Positions 1-8,316 of a DNA stretch of 64,000 bases are shown in pieces (positions within the stretch are counted from its first letter, which is position 1; every line of letters starts with the position of its first letter). The notes under the pieces were generated by a model that was not told where the DNA came from, did not search any database, and was given only the letters and a program-made list of their open reading frames with translations. Source of the DNA: Moraxella ovis (lineage in GTDB: Bacteria; Pseudomonadota; Gammaproteobacteria; Pseudomonadales; Moraxellaceae); contig NZ_UGPW01000001.1 in assembly GCF_900453105.1 (NCBI RefSeq), positions 310,001 through 374,000 on the forward strand, read 5' to 3'. Made by a program: the position numbers and the translations under genes.

Positions 1-1710
1 CCACGTTTCGCCAGCAAAGAAGAGCAGCTACGCTATTGGCAAAATCAAACCACTTACGCACTGATTAACATCACCCTAAACCAAGAAGATGATAAAGCCA
101 AGGATAAGGCATTTATTGATAATCCTGAACTGTCTCGTGGTCAGGATTTGGTTAAAGGTGAGAAGCGTACGCCGAACGAGATTTTATTAAATCGTATCAA
201 TCGTCAGCAGCAGCAGTTGGCGCGCCTAAAAGATGATGAAATCATGGAAGGTGTGCTAAATGCGGCGATGATGGCATACGATCCGCACAGCAACTACTAC
301 GCGCCAGTGCAGGCGAACGAGATGCAGATTCAGTCGAATCTACAGTTAGAGGGCATTGGTGTATCCATTCGCCCCGATCGTAAGAATCCTGATTACACGC
401 GCATCATCAGCTTGGTCGATGGTGGCCCTGCCCAAAAAACAGGTCAGATCCGTGCCAATGATCTCATCCTAGGCGTGGCTCAAGATGGTGAAGAGATGGT
501 GGATACCATTGGCTTTAGCACGCGTGAGATAGTGGCGCTCATCCGCGGCGCAAAAGGCACAACCGTCACCATTAAGGTCAAGCAGCCGAATACGCCTGAC
601 AGCTCAGCGCGTAACGTCACCATCGTGCGTGATGTCGTCAAGCAAGATGAATCAGGGGTGCATCATCGTATCGTTGAGATGCCGTATGAGGGCGGCATTA
701 AGCGCGTTGGCGTGTTAGAGATTCCAAGTTTTTATCTTAATTTTCAGGCGCGACGCAGTGGCCTAAGTGCTGATAATTATCGTTCGGTCAGCATCGATAC
801 CGAAAAAGCCCTAAAAGCCTTAAATCAAGAGAACATCGATGGGCTCGTGGTTGATCTGCGCAACAACCCTGGCGGTTCACTGGATGAAGTTGCCAAGATG
901 GTGGGCTTATTCATCAAAGAAGGCCCACTGGTGCAGATTCGAGATAACCGCGGTAACGTCCAGATCTACGCCGATAAAGACGGCGGTCGTCAGCTATATG
1001 CAGGCGATATGTCTGTGCTGATTAACCTAGGTTCAGCATCAGCGTCAGAGATTTTCTCCGCGGCGATCCAAGACTATGGACGCGGTCTGGTGGTGGGTAG
1101 CACCACCACAGGTAAGGGCTCAGCTCAGGCGCAGCGCGACGATCTGGCGCTTGGTACAGCAGTGATTACCCAGCGGAAATTCTACCGCATCAATGGCGGC
1201 AGTACTCAGAATAAAGGCGTCGTGCCAGACATTCCACTGGTGAATATCTATGAGGGCATTGAATTTGGCGAACGCGAATACAAGAACCCACTTGAGTGGG
1301 ATACCATTGCAACTACTCAATATACTCCTGAGGGTAAATACAGCCAAGCGTTAATTGAGCGCCTAACCAAAGAATCCAAGGTGCGCCAAGACCAAGACGT
1401 GCAGTTTAGATACCTAAGCGAGCTCAATGCCATCCGTGCACTTGATGATGACAAAAAATCTGTCGCTGTGAACATCGATAAGCGCCGAGCCAAAGCCAAA
1501 GAAATTGAAGCTTTGACATTAAGAGCTGAGAATGCGCGTCGTCAGGCAACGGGTGAGACGCCTTATACTGATTGGGCAACCTATCAAGCAAGCGTCGATG
1601 CCTTGGCTGAAGAGCGCGGCGCAATGAAAGAGCATGAGCGCCCAAAATTGCCTGAAGAAGAAGCTTATATCTTTGAGGCGGCGCGCTTAATGTTCGATGC
1701 CAAGAAATAA
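1..1710 (+). CDS. prc: Carboxy-terminal (tail-specific) processing protease, 5'-truncated
   Basis: This is a periplasmic S41-family serine protease that cleaves proteins from their C-terminus. The frame is open from base 1, so the start and signal peptide lie outside the window; 569 codons are present. In order one sees a PDZ domain (roughly bases 330-620, with GGPAQKTGQIRANDLIL), the S41 catalytic core with DLRNNPGGSLDE near base 850, the serine-bearing segment SASASEIF near base 1033 and the lysine segment TTGKGSAQ near base 1110, then the C-terminal helical extension typical of Prc (DUF3340 type). The Ser-Lys dyad segments are both intact. It is followed by a hairpin terminator shared with the convergent kinase gene. 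Confidence 0.93.
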   Translation, partial: PRFASKEEQLRYWQNQTTYALINITLNQEDDKAKDKAFIDNPELSRGQDLVKGEKRTPNEILLNRINRQQQQLARLKDDEIMEGVLNAAMMAYDPHSNYYAPVQANEMQIQSNLQLEGIGVSIRPDRKNPDYTRIISLVDGGPAQKTGQIRANDLILGVAQDGEEMVDTIGFSTREIVALIRGAKGTTVTIKVKQPNTPDSSARNVTIVRDVVKQDESGVHHRIVEMPYEGGIKRVGVLEIPSFYLNFQARRSGLSADNYRSVSIDTEKALKALNQENIDGLVVDLRNNPGGSLDEVAKMVGLFIKEGPLVQIRDNRGNVQIYADKDGGRQLYAGDMSVLINLGSASASEIFSAAIQDYGRGLVVGSTTTGKGSAQAQRDDLALGTAVITQRKFYRINGGSTQNKGVVPDIPLVNIYEGIEFGEREYKNPLEWDTIATTQYTPEGKYSQALIERLTKESKVRQDQDVQFRYLSELNAIRALDDDKKSVAVNIDKRRAKAKEIEALTLRAENARRQATGETPYTDWATYQASVDALAEERGAMKEHERPKLPEEEAYIFEAARLMFDAKK

Positions 1711-1726
1711 CACAAAGCAAAGAAAT

Positions 1727-1756
1727 AAAAAGCCATCATCGTGATGGCTTTTTATT
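1727..1756. terminator. Bidirectional Rho-independent terminator
   Basis: The stem AGCCATCA / TGATGGCT has a 3-base loop and is flanked by A-run and T-run. It lies between the converging protease and sensor kinase genes and can serve both strands. Confidence 0.85.
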
Positions 1757-1772
1757 TGGGCTTGCAAATGAT

Positions 1773-3317
1773 TTATGACCTGGTTGTGTTCTGAGCGTCT
1801 TTTGTGGCATCTTTGCCTTTGATGGGCAGCACAACTAAGAATCGAGTCTTGCCTTGCCATGTGTCTGTGCTAATGTGTCCGCCATGAGCTTCTACAATTT
1901 GGGACACTAGGGATAGACCAAGACCTGAACCTTTTTTCTCCTGCTTTAGGCGCACAAAGGGGCTAAAGATGTCTTTGCGCTTATCTTCTGGAATGCCACC
2001 ACCCTGATCGATAAAGGCAAGCACCGCAAAGTCTGCTTCTTTTGCTGGCGCGTCTTTTTGGCGAGAGAAACGCAGCAAAGGTTTCTTGGCTGGCTTGGTT
2101 GTTTCGCTATTAATCTCAGGAGTAATCTGGGTAAGATTATCCGGAATGTTCTGCGCGCTTGATAAATCTGCCGCTTCGTACAGATAGACTTCAATGGGCG
2201 GCACACCATGAATCATGGCGTTATTTAGAAGATTTCTTACCAGATGGGTGAGTAGCTTGGGCTGCGCTATGATGATCATGGCTTCGGCGGTCAGAGTCAC
2301 CTCGGGGTAATACTGACACTCTGTGCGCACCAGATCATACAGATCAACCTGTTCGGCAGCTTGCAGGGCGTGACCCGCATCAAGGCGCGACACCAACAGA
2401 ATGCTCTCGACCAGATCATTAAGCCCTGTCAGATCTCGATTGATGGCTGCGGCGCGTTTGTCAAACTTTGCCTTATCATTATCATTTAGCTTATGGGCGA
2501 GCATGTCCATCATCTCAATCTGCAATCGAATGCGCGTGATGGGCGTGCGAAATTCGTGCGATGCATGAGCAAGCAGAAGGTTATTGGCGTTGATGAGCTG
2601 TTCGATTTTTTTGGCGGATTGATTGAAACCGCGTGCCAATGCTGCAATCTCATCATTGCCGTCTTCATTCACGCGCACACTAAAATCGCCATTACCGAGC
2701 TTGTCCATCTCTTGGCTCATCTGATTGATTCGCTTTGTGATATTGCGTGCAATCCACCACAGCACCGCCGCCATCATGATGATCAATAGGAGTGTGCCTG
2801 TAAATAGGTTTAGCAGACGAGAGAATGGACGTTCTTTTGGTGGGATGCGGCTTTCATACCACACCTGATAGCCTGCGCTGTTCTTGATGGTGATGTGGTG
2901 GTGCGCAGGAGAGAATATCCCAGGGGCGACATTGTCAATCCATGTGCGTTCTCCGATAAGCTTTGGGGGTAGATCGCTGTTCTCGGTCTGCAGGATGAGC
3001 TCTCCCGTGGGGCTGTATAGACCGATTTTGGCATTTAGGCTTTCATCAAAGATGTCAAAGCTTTTTTTGACCACGGCTAAGATGAACCGTGCTTTTAGCA
3101 GTTCGTTTTCTTTGGTTAGGGCTTCAGCTTGGGTTACCAAAGGGTCAATCTGTGTGACGATCTGCTCGGCAATGGCGCGCGATCGTACGCTGTCGGAGTT
3201 GTTATGCACAAGCTGAGACAGGACAATCATGGCAATGGCAAAAGCCACAATCGCCAAAAAAACGCTAATAAATAAGCGAGCGAAAACAGAGTTTGGGGCG
3301 AATTGAAATTGCTTCAT
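1773..3317 (-). CDS. Sensor histidine kinase of a two-component system (RstB/BfmS-like architecture)
   Basis: Inner-membrane sensor kinase of 514 residues. TM1 is about residues 15-36, a periplasmic sensing domain about 37-168, TM2 about 170-190, then HAMP (about 191-245), HisKA with the SHEFRTP box (phospho-acceptor His254) and a HATPase with N box NLLNNAMIHG, G1 DQGGGIP and G2 GSGLGLSLV. The stretch between the N box and G1 is about 80 residues against about 35 in EnvZ, so there is an insert of about 45 mostly polar residues in the ATPase domain. It lies directly downstream of its presumed regulator gene, but a hairpin separates the two. The signal sensed cannot be read from the sequence. 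Confidence 0.88.
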   Translation of the reverse strand: MKQFQFAPNSVFARLFISVFLAIVAFAIAMIVLSQLVHNNSDSVRSRAIAEQIVTQIDPLVTQAEALTKENELLKARFILAVVKKSFDIFDESLNAKIGLYSPTGELILQTENSDLPPKLIGERTWIDNVAPGIFSPAHHHITIKNSAGYQVWYESRIPPKERPFSRLLNLFTGTLLLIIMMAAVLWWIARNITKRINQMSQEMDKLGNGDFSVRVNEDGNDEIAALARGFNQSAKKIEQLINANNLLLAHASHEFRTPITRIRLQIEMMDMLAHKLNDNDKAKFDKRAAAINRDLTGLNDLVESILLVSRLDAGHALQAAEQVDLYDLVRTECQYYPEVTLTAEAMIIIAQPKLLTHLVRNLLNNAMIHGVPPIEVYLYEAADLSSAQNIPDNLTQITPEINSETTKPAKKPLLRFSRQKDAPAKEADFAVLAFIDQGGGIPEDKRKDIFSPFVRLKQEKKGSGLGLSLVSQIVEAHGGHISTDTWQGKTRFLVVLPIKGKDATKDAQNTTRS

Positions 3318-3334
3318 AAACTTTAAAAATCACA

Positions 3335-3365
3335 TAAAAAAGACCATCATGGCGATGGTCTTTTA
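3335..3365 (-). terminator. Hairpin terminator between response regulator and kinase
   Basis: Stem AGACCATC / GATGGTCT with a 5-base loop, followed on the minus strand by a run of six T. It sits after the regulator stop codon and 18 bases before the kinase start, so it should attenuate read-through into the kinase. Confidence 0.75.
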
Positions 3366-3375
3366 TCAGACAGAC

Positions 3376-4098
3376 CTATACTTGGTCGGTCGCGAACTGG
3401 TAACCCACACCGCGCACGGTGATGATGCGTTTAGGCTGACGCGGGTTGTCTTCGATGAGTGCGCGCAGGCGTGAGATGTGCACGTCGATGGCACGATCTA
3501 TGTTCTCTGAGCTGTCATCGTTTGGCATGGCTTGCCAAAGTTGTTCGCGATTTAGCACTTTGCCAGCATGGGTTGCAAAGTAATGCAGTAGCTGGAATTG
3601 GTGCGTGGTCAGGCGTACGATCTTATCATCGATGGTTACTTCGTGGCTGTCAGGAAATACGGTTAGGCGACCAAATGTTAGACTGCCAGAGTGTAGGTCG
3701 GCTTGGTTTGGCGTCTCGTGACGGCGAAGTACCGCACGAATACGCGCAAGCAATTCACGCGGCTCAAATGGCTTAGAGATATAATCATCAGCACCCATCT
3801 CAAGGCCTAACACGCGGTCAGTGGTATCACCTTTGGCGGTGAGCATGACGATTGGAACTTTATTGATGTGTAGGTTCTTAGAGCCACGAACTTTTTGGCA
3901 GACTTGCATGCCATCCATGTCAGGCAGCATCAAGTCTAGCACGATTAAGCTGATGTCGCGCTCTTTAGCATCTAGTAGGTCAAGTCCGCCTTGACCTGTG
4001 GCGGCGTGATGCACCTCATAGTAGTTCATCGACAGGTAGTCGCTGATTAATTCTGCCAAATCTGGATCGTCTTCGATAAGTAAAATTTGTTTATTCAT
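3376..4098 (-). CDS. OmpR-family response regulator
   Basis: A 240-residue DNA-binding regulator. The receiver domain (about 1-120) carries the acidic pair Asp10/Asp11, phospho-acceptor Asp55 (LIVLDLMLP), Thr87 and Lys109 (YISKPF). The C-terminal winged helix (about 140-238) carries the OmpR-type recognition segment SENIDRAIDVHISRLR and ends in VRGVGYQF. It is upstream of, and co-oriented with, the histidine kinase, which is its likely partner. About 200 bases separate it from the upstream adaptor gene, enough for its own promoter. RstA, BfmR and related regulators share this architecture; the exact orthologue is not certain. Confidence 0.9.
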   Translation of the reverse strand: MNKQILLIEDDPDLAELISDYLSMNYYEVHHAATGQGGLDLLDAKERDISLIVLDLMLPDMDGMQVCQKVRGSKNLHINKVPIVMLTAKGDTTDRVLGLEMGADDYISKPFEPRELLARIRAVLRRHETPNQADLHSGSLTFGRLTVFPDSHEVTIDDKIVRLTTHQFQLLHYFATHAGKVLNREQLWQAMPNDDSSENIDRAIDVHISRLRALIEDNPRQPKRIITVRGVGYQFATDQV

Positions 4099-4298
4099 GG
4101 ATTATCCTAGTTGAGTAAGCTATTTCAAAAATGAAATTAAAATCTAATGTGTATATCTTGCCAATGTTTGCTTGGCTTGACAAGTGTTAATTTGTAGCAA
4201 ATAACACCTTTTTATGAAAATTTGCGTAAATCTTCCAAGAATCGCGTAAAACTAAGTGGCTTTTGAAAATTGTCAGTAACAATTCGCATTATCGTGTA

Positions 4299-5375
4299 TT
4301 AATCGACGACCACGCGCTTGCCATCGGCTTGCATCGGCAGTTCGACCAAGACAATTAAGCTGTCTTCGGTGATGCCTGATGCCAAGAATCTGCGCGATTC
4401 TGGCAGGTATTCGATGATGTGCACGCGCGACAGCGTAAGGCTGGCATCTTGCTTGATCACCCAGATATTCGCGGCGATGGGCGCTTGTGGCTTGTAGGGT
4501 GGGGCGTGGAGCTTAGTTAGATCAAGCGGTGATAAGTTGTTATCAACGATGGCGAACTCAGGCACGAGTGCGCCAACGCTAATCTGACCGTATTCCACGA
4601 TGCCTTTGGCGAATTGTCCCGAGGTGAGTCTGTTGGCGCTGTCTTTTTTTGGTGAGATTTCAACGCTGACATCAATCGTGCTGAATGATTCTGGGCTTTC
4701 GGTCACGTGAGCGATTTGTCCGCTAAATAGCGCATCATCAACGCTGATGTCGACGGTTTTTCCGATTTTTAGATGTGGTTTTAGGTAGGCGGGCAGACGG
4801 CTGATGAACTGATATTTTGATTCATCAACGAGGGTTAGTAGAGGTGTGTTGGCTTTGATGGTCATGCCAGTATTTAGGCGTAAATTATCCACCACCCCGC
4901 TAAAAGGCGCGGTCAGTGTGATGATTTGCTCATCTTTTGATGCGCTACTGTCTTGCTCTTGTTCCGCCTCTTCATTGATCGTATGTATTGGCGCTGGTTG
5001 AAGATGAGCGAGTATGTCGCCTTTTTTGATAGCGTCACCTGATTTGACAAGAACATCAACCACCGTGATGTCGATCGGCTGAACGAGATTGGTTCTTTGG
5101 ATGGGTGCGATGATGCCTTGTAAACCAAAACTGGGCTGATAGCGCGACATCTTGACCGAGGATAGATGTACGCCATTGAGAATAACCTCTTCACCGTCGA
5201 AGCGTACGGGGTGGGCGGTGATGTCATCTTGTAGGAGTTGGTCGCGCTTCTTGGCGGCGGATTCATCACGGTTGTCGATTTTATTGTCCAGATGTTCTGC
5301 CAAATCCGCGCCGCCCATGTCTTGGCAGCCGATGAGTAATGCAAAGAAATAAGGTAAACAATAAATAGCACGCAT
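4299..5375 (-). CDS. RND/HlyD-type periplasmic adaptor lipoprotein (membrane fusion protein), orphan
   Basis: A 358-residue protein with a lipoprotein signal (lipobox LIGC, acylated Cys17; +2 residue Gln, so no inner-membrane retention Asp). It has two half-lipoyl motifs, around VVDVLVKSGDAIKKGDILAHL and SGVVDNLRLNTGMTIKANTPLL, with a short charged linker between them in place of a long coiled coil, then beta-barrel and membrane-proximal domains. This is the architecture of adaptors that link an inner-membrane pump to an outer-membrane channel. No RND pump, ABC exporter or TolC-like gene lies beside it, so the partner must be encoded elsewhere. The substrate is unknown. Confidence 0.8.
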   Translation of the reverse strand: MRAIYCLPYFFALLIGCQDMGGADLAEHLDNKIDNRDESAAKKRDQLLQDDITAHPVRFDGEEVILNGVHLSSVKMSRYQPSFGLQGIIAPIQRTNLVQPIDITVVDVLVKSGDAIKKGDILAHLQPAPIHTINEEAEQEQDSSASKDEQIITLTAPFSGVVDNLRLNTGMTIKANTPLLTLVDESKYQFISRLPAYLKPHLKIGKTVDISVDDALFSGQIAHVTESPESFSTIDVSVEISPKKDSANRLTSGQFAKGIVEYGQISVGALVPEFAIVDNNLSPLDLTKLHAPPYKPQAPIAANIWVIKQDASLTLSRVHIIEYLPESRRFLASGITEDSLIVLVELPMQADGKRVVVD

Positions 5376-5541
5376 GATGATTGGTAAGACATGGAATTTT
5401 GGATTATCTTAGCATGTTTTTTATAAAAAATGAGATTTTTTGAAAATGAGAGATGACTGGCGAAATAATAAACAAAAAACTTATGGATTTTTTTGAATAA
5501 TCCGTTAGGCTATAAGGGTTTAATTTAACGTGGGAGATTTT

Positions 5542-6078
5542 ATGAGTTCTGCACATCACAAGCTTAACACCAGTTCTGTGGAACCTGTCCAAAAATATGC
5601 ACTTGCCGTGCGTATCTTTCATTGGGTGGGGGCGTTGCTGATCTTGGCGGCATTCATCACCATTAACCAAGGCGATGATTTTATTGGCGTGCATAAATCC
5701 ATCGGAGCTAGCTTCTTGATTTGGACGATTCTTCGCATCATTACTCGCTTTGTCACCAAAGCGCCAGCGCCCGTACCAACGCCTGCATTTCAGACGTTGG
5801 TTGCGCATTTGGTGCATCTGGCATTATATGTGGTGATGCTTGCCATGCCAATCACAGGCGCACTGATGTCAATGTATGGCGGTCGCGGCGTGAGTGTATT
5901 TGGGCTATTTGAGCTGCCGATGATCGTTGGCGTGGATCGTGATATGTCAAAACTCATGAACCTTTGGCATACTGAATTTATCTGGACGGCGATGTGGCTG
6001 CTAATCGTGGCGCATATCGGTGCGGCGTTGTATCATCAATTTCTCGTTAAGGATAATCTCATCGCCAGAATGCGCTGA
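5542..6078 (+). CDS. Cytochrome b561 family protein
   Basis: Inner-membrane di-heme cytochrome of about 178 residues with four predicted membrane segments. Histidines in VRIFHWVG, IGVHKSIG, HLVHLALY and IVAHIGAALYHQF are candidate heme ligands. CybB-type proteins pass electrons between quinol and periplasmic acceptors such as superoxide. The ATG at 5542 is chosen because GGGAG lies 5-9 bases before it; a GTG 12 bases upstream would overlap that ribosome site. It is transcribed divergently from the adaptor gene and ends at a strong terminator. Confidence 0.88.
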   Translation: MSSAHHKLNTSSVEPVQKYALAVRIFHWVGALLILAAFITINQGDDFIGVHKSIGASFLIWTILRIITRFVTKAPAPVPTPAFQTLVAHLVHLALYVVMLAMPITGALMSMYGGRGVSVFGLFELPMIVGVDRDMSKLMNLWHTEFIWTAMWLLIVAHIGAALYHQFLVKDNLIARMR

Positions 6079-6091
6079 TGTACCTTTAGGC

Positions 6092-6131
6092 AACAAAAAA
6101 CACCCAAATCAAATTTGGGTGTTTTTTGTTG
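6092..6131. terminator. Bidirectional terminator after cytochrome b561 and minE
   Basis: Long stem AACAAAAAACACCCAAAT / ATTTGGGTGTTTTTTGTT with a 3-base loop, between two convergent genes. Confidence 0.9.
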
Positions 6132-6138
6132 TGAGATA

Positions 6139-6414
6139 TTATTTGCGATCAGGTAGGCTAATGCTCATCTCAAGCATGTCAATATCATCTTCGTGGTGAT
6201 GGTTGATGTTAACATTGTCTAGTTGTACACCGTTGACGTATTTATTGACCACTTCTAAGATCTCGCGCTTCATCTGCTCGATGCGATCAGTTGTTAGGCG
6301 AGTGTTTAGCCGATCAGAGCTTGCCACGATGACCTTTAGGCGGTCTTTGGCGATGTCTGCGCTGCTAGGTGTGTCATTACCCCCAAATAGGGATGCCCAG
6401 AATCCTTTTTTCAT
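6139..6414 (-). CDS. minE: Cell division topological specificity factor MinE
   Basis: A 91-residue protein that binds membrane-bound MinD, stimulates its ATPase and drives pole-to-pole oscillation. The start is the ATG giving [12 protein letters not shown]; a GGAGG lies 8 bases before it, inside the end of minD. An upstream in-frame start would run back into minD and is rejected. The N-terminal segment (anti-MinCD, about 1-35, with [11 protein letters not shown]) and the C-terminal topological-specificity domain (about 36-90) are both present. It follows minD by one base, so the two are translationally coupled. Confidence 0.95.
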   Translation of the reverse strand: MKKGFWASLFGGNDTPSSADIAKDRLKVIVASSDRLNTRLTTDRIEQMKREILEVVNKYVNGVQLDNVNINHHHEDDIDMLEMSISLPDRK

Positions 6415-6415
6415 A

Positions 6416-7231
6416 TTAGCCTCCGAACAGTTTTGCAAAGAAGCCTTTTTTCTTCACGTCTAGGTGGCGCAGTGGGCGCTCTTCACCCAAGAAACGTGCA
6501 ATGATGTCATCATAGCACTGACCTGCCGCTGATTCAGGGTAGTGAATCACAGGCTGACCGTGGTTAGATGCTTCTAGCACAGCGTTACTCTCTGGGATTA
6601 CACCAATCAAAGGCACGCGTAGAATCTCGTTCGCGATGGTATCGATGTCCATCATCTCGCCTTGAGCGGCGCGCTCTGGGTTGTAGCGAGTGATCACCAA
6701 GTGTTCACGTACGCTACCACCTTCCTCGACTCTCTTGGTGCGAGACTGTAGGATGCCGATGATGCGGTCAGAGTCACGTACGCTAGATACTTCTGGATTG
6801 GTGACGATTAGGGCTTCGTCCGCATGATACATGGCAAGCTGTGCGCCACGCTCAATACCTGCTGGACTGTCACAGATGATGAAGTCAAATGCTAAGTCTT
6901 CTGACAGCTCTTTCATAACAGCAGCAACGCCTTCGTCAGTCAGTGCGTCTTTGTCACGAGTCTGTGAAGCAGGTAGAATGTACAGATTCTCTAATTGCTT
7001 GTCTTTAACCAATGCTTGGGTCAGTTTGGCATTGCCACTAATAACGTCAACAAAGTCATATACGATGCGGTTCTCACAGCCCATGATAAGGTCAAGATTA
7101 CGCAAGCCCACATCAAAGTCGATGATGACAGTCTTATAGCCACGCTTGGCCAGGCCTGCACCAAAAGATGCGCTCGTGGTGGTCTTGCCAACACCGCCTT
7201 TACCTGAAGTTACTACGATGATTTTTGCCAC
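6416..7231 (-). CDS. minD: Septum-site determining ATPase MinD
   Basis: A 271-residue ParA/MinD-type ATPase that recruits MinC to the membrane to block polar division. The deviant Walker A motif [10 protein letters not shown] is at residues 9-18, the second switch segment [11 protein letters not shown] around 120, and the C-terminus [12 protein letters not shown] is the amphipathic membrane-targeting helix. Its length matches the family. It lies between minC (205 bases upstream) and minE (coupled). The minC-minD gap is AT-rich and may hold a separate promoter. Confidence 0.97.
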   Translation of the reverse strand: MAKIIVVTSGKGGVGKTTTSASFGAGLAKRGYKTVIIDFDVGLRNLDLIMGCENRIVYDFVDVISGNAKLTQALVKDKQLENLYILPASQTRDKDALTDEGVAAVMKELSEDLAFDFIICDSPAGIERGAQLAMYHADEALIVTNPEVSSVRDSDRIIGILQSRTKRVEEGGSVREHLVITRYNPERAAQGEMMDIDTIANEILRVPLIGVIPESNAVLEASNHGQPVIHYPESAAGQCYDDIIARFLGEERPLRHLDVKKKGFFAKLFGG

Positions 7232-7436
7232 AATGGCACTCCTTAGTTAAATATAATCATTTTATCTATTAAGTTATGCTAATAAATAAAACAAATGCAA
7301 AGTTATCAAAAAATTATCTAATAAGCATAACATATTTTACCAATTTATGAATAATTTTGCGAAAAATTATAAGTAATTTCATCAGTAAATTGATAAAAAA
7401 TAAACAGGTTTTTATCTTTTTAAATAAAAATGACAA
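7232..7436 (-). promoter_or_regulatory. AT-rich minC-minD intergenic region
   Basis: This 205-base gap contains no gene. It is very AT-rich and has the inverted octamer GTTATGCT (7273-7280) / AGCATAAC (7324-7331) 43 bases apart. A minD promoter here is likely but no clear -35/-10 pair can be fixed by eye. Confidence 0.35.
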
Positions 7437-8189
7437 TTAGGTATCAATTTTGGTAAATACCAAGCCTTCTTTTTCGTCATAACTGACTTGTACCGCCTCA
7501 TTGATCATCTCGTCTGGGATGTCTTCTGAGAGGCAGTAGGTGCCTGCGACAGACACCAATGTTGGGTTGAATTTCTGGCAGAAGATGCGAGCGTCTTTAT
7601 CGCCTGTCGCACCCGCCACCAATCGACCCAACCCGCGACCATAGATGTGCAGGTTGCTGTCAGTGATGGCTTCAGCGCCTTGATTCACCCCGCCGATGAT
7701 GGTGAGGTCGCCACCGAAGTGATGAATACTCTGACCTGAGCGCACCATCTGTGCATAGGTGCTGCTTGGCTGAGGCTGGTAGGCAGGTGCTTGTACTGGT
7801 GTGCTGACGACTGTGTTAGTATTGTTGTTAGAGTTGTTGTCAGGCTTATTAATCACCGCAGGCTTGACAGGGCGATCTTCTTTGGCTTGGATGCGTTCGA
7901 GTCGCTTGCCATCAGGAGGCAGGATGGCAAGGCGAAGTTGTTTGGCTTGGGTGTTGAGTGCGCCATCGACCACGCCAATCGGCTGCACGCCAAGCTGCCA
8001 CAAGGTGTCCAGCAGTGCTTCTAGGTCTAGATTGACATCGCTGTCGATCACGATGGGGATGTTCGCGGTTGCTGAATTACCTGACAATGCATCGGTCAAT
8101 TCAGCCTGAATGTCGCCTAGATTATCTGTGGTGATTTTGATTCGGCTGAAGGTCAGCATCTTGCCGAATAACTGAATGGCTTTACTCAT
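7437..8189 (-). CDS. minC: Septum site-determining protein MinC
   Basis: A 250-residue division inhibitor that blocks FtsZ assembly away from midcell when bound to MinD. The N-terminal domain (about 1-100) is followed by a Pro/Asn/Thr/Gln-rich linker (about 115-150) and the C-terminal beta-helix domain that binds MinD (GGDLTIIGGVNQGAEAI, LHIYGRGLGRLVAGATGD). The ATG giving MSKAIQLFG is chosen because typical MinC proteins begin near it; an ATG 18 bases upstream is possible. First gene of the minC-minD-minE group. Confidence 0.93.
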   Translation of the reverse strand: MSKAIQLFGKMLTFSRIKITTDNLGDIQAELTDALSGNSATANIPIVIDSDVNLDLEALLDTLWQLGVQPIGVVDGALNTQAKQLRLAILPPDGKRLERIQAKEDRPVKPAVINKPDNNSNNNTNTVVSTPVQAPAYQPQPSSTYAQMVRSGQSIHHFGGDLTIIGGVNQGAEAITDSNLHIYGRGLGRLVAGATGDKDARIFCQKFNPTLVSVAGTYCLSEDIPDEMINEAVQVSYDEKEGLVFTKIDT

Positions 8190-8316
8190 GATAATAAACC
8201 GTCTCAATGAAATAAAATAAAACGCTAAGATTGTAGCATTTTTTTGGCGTCGAAAGAATACCGCTTTTCTTTAATTGCTTGAATCTCCAACAATATCTAT
8301 CGCAGTTAGCCTTAGG

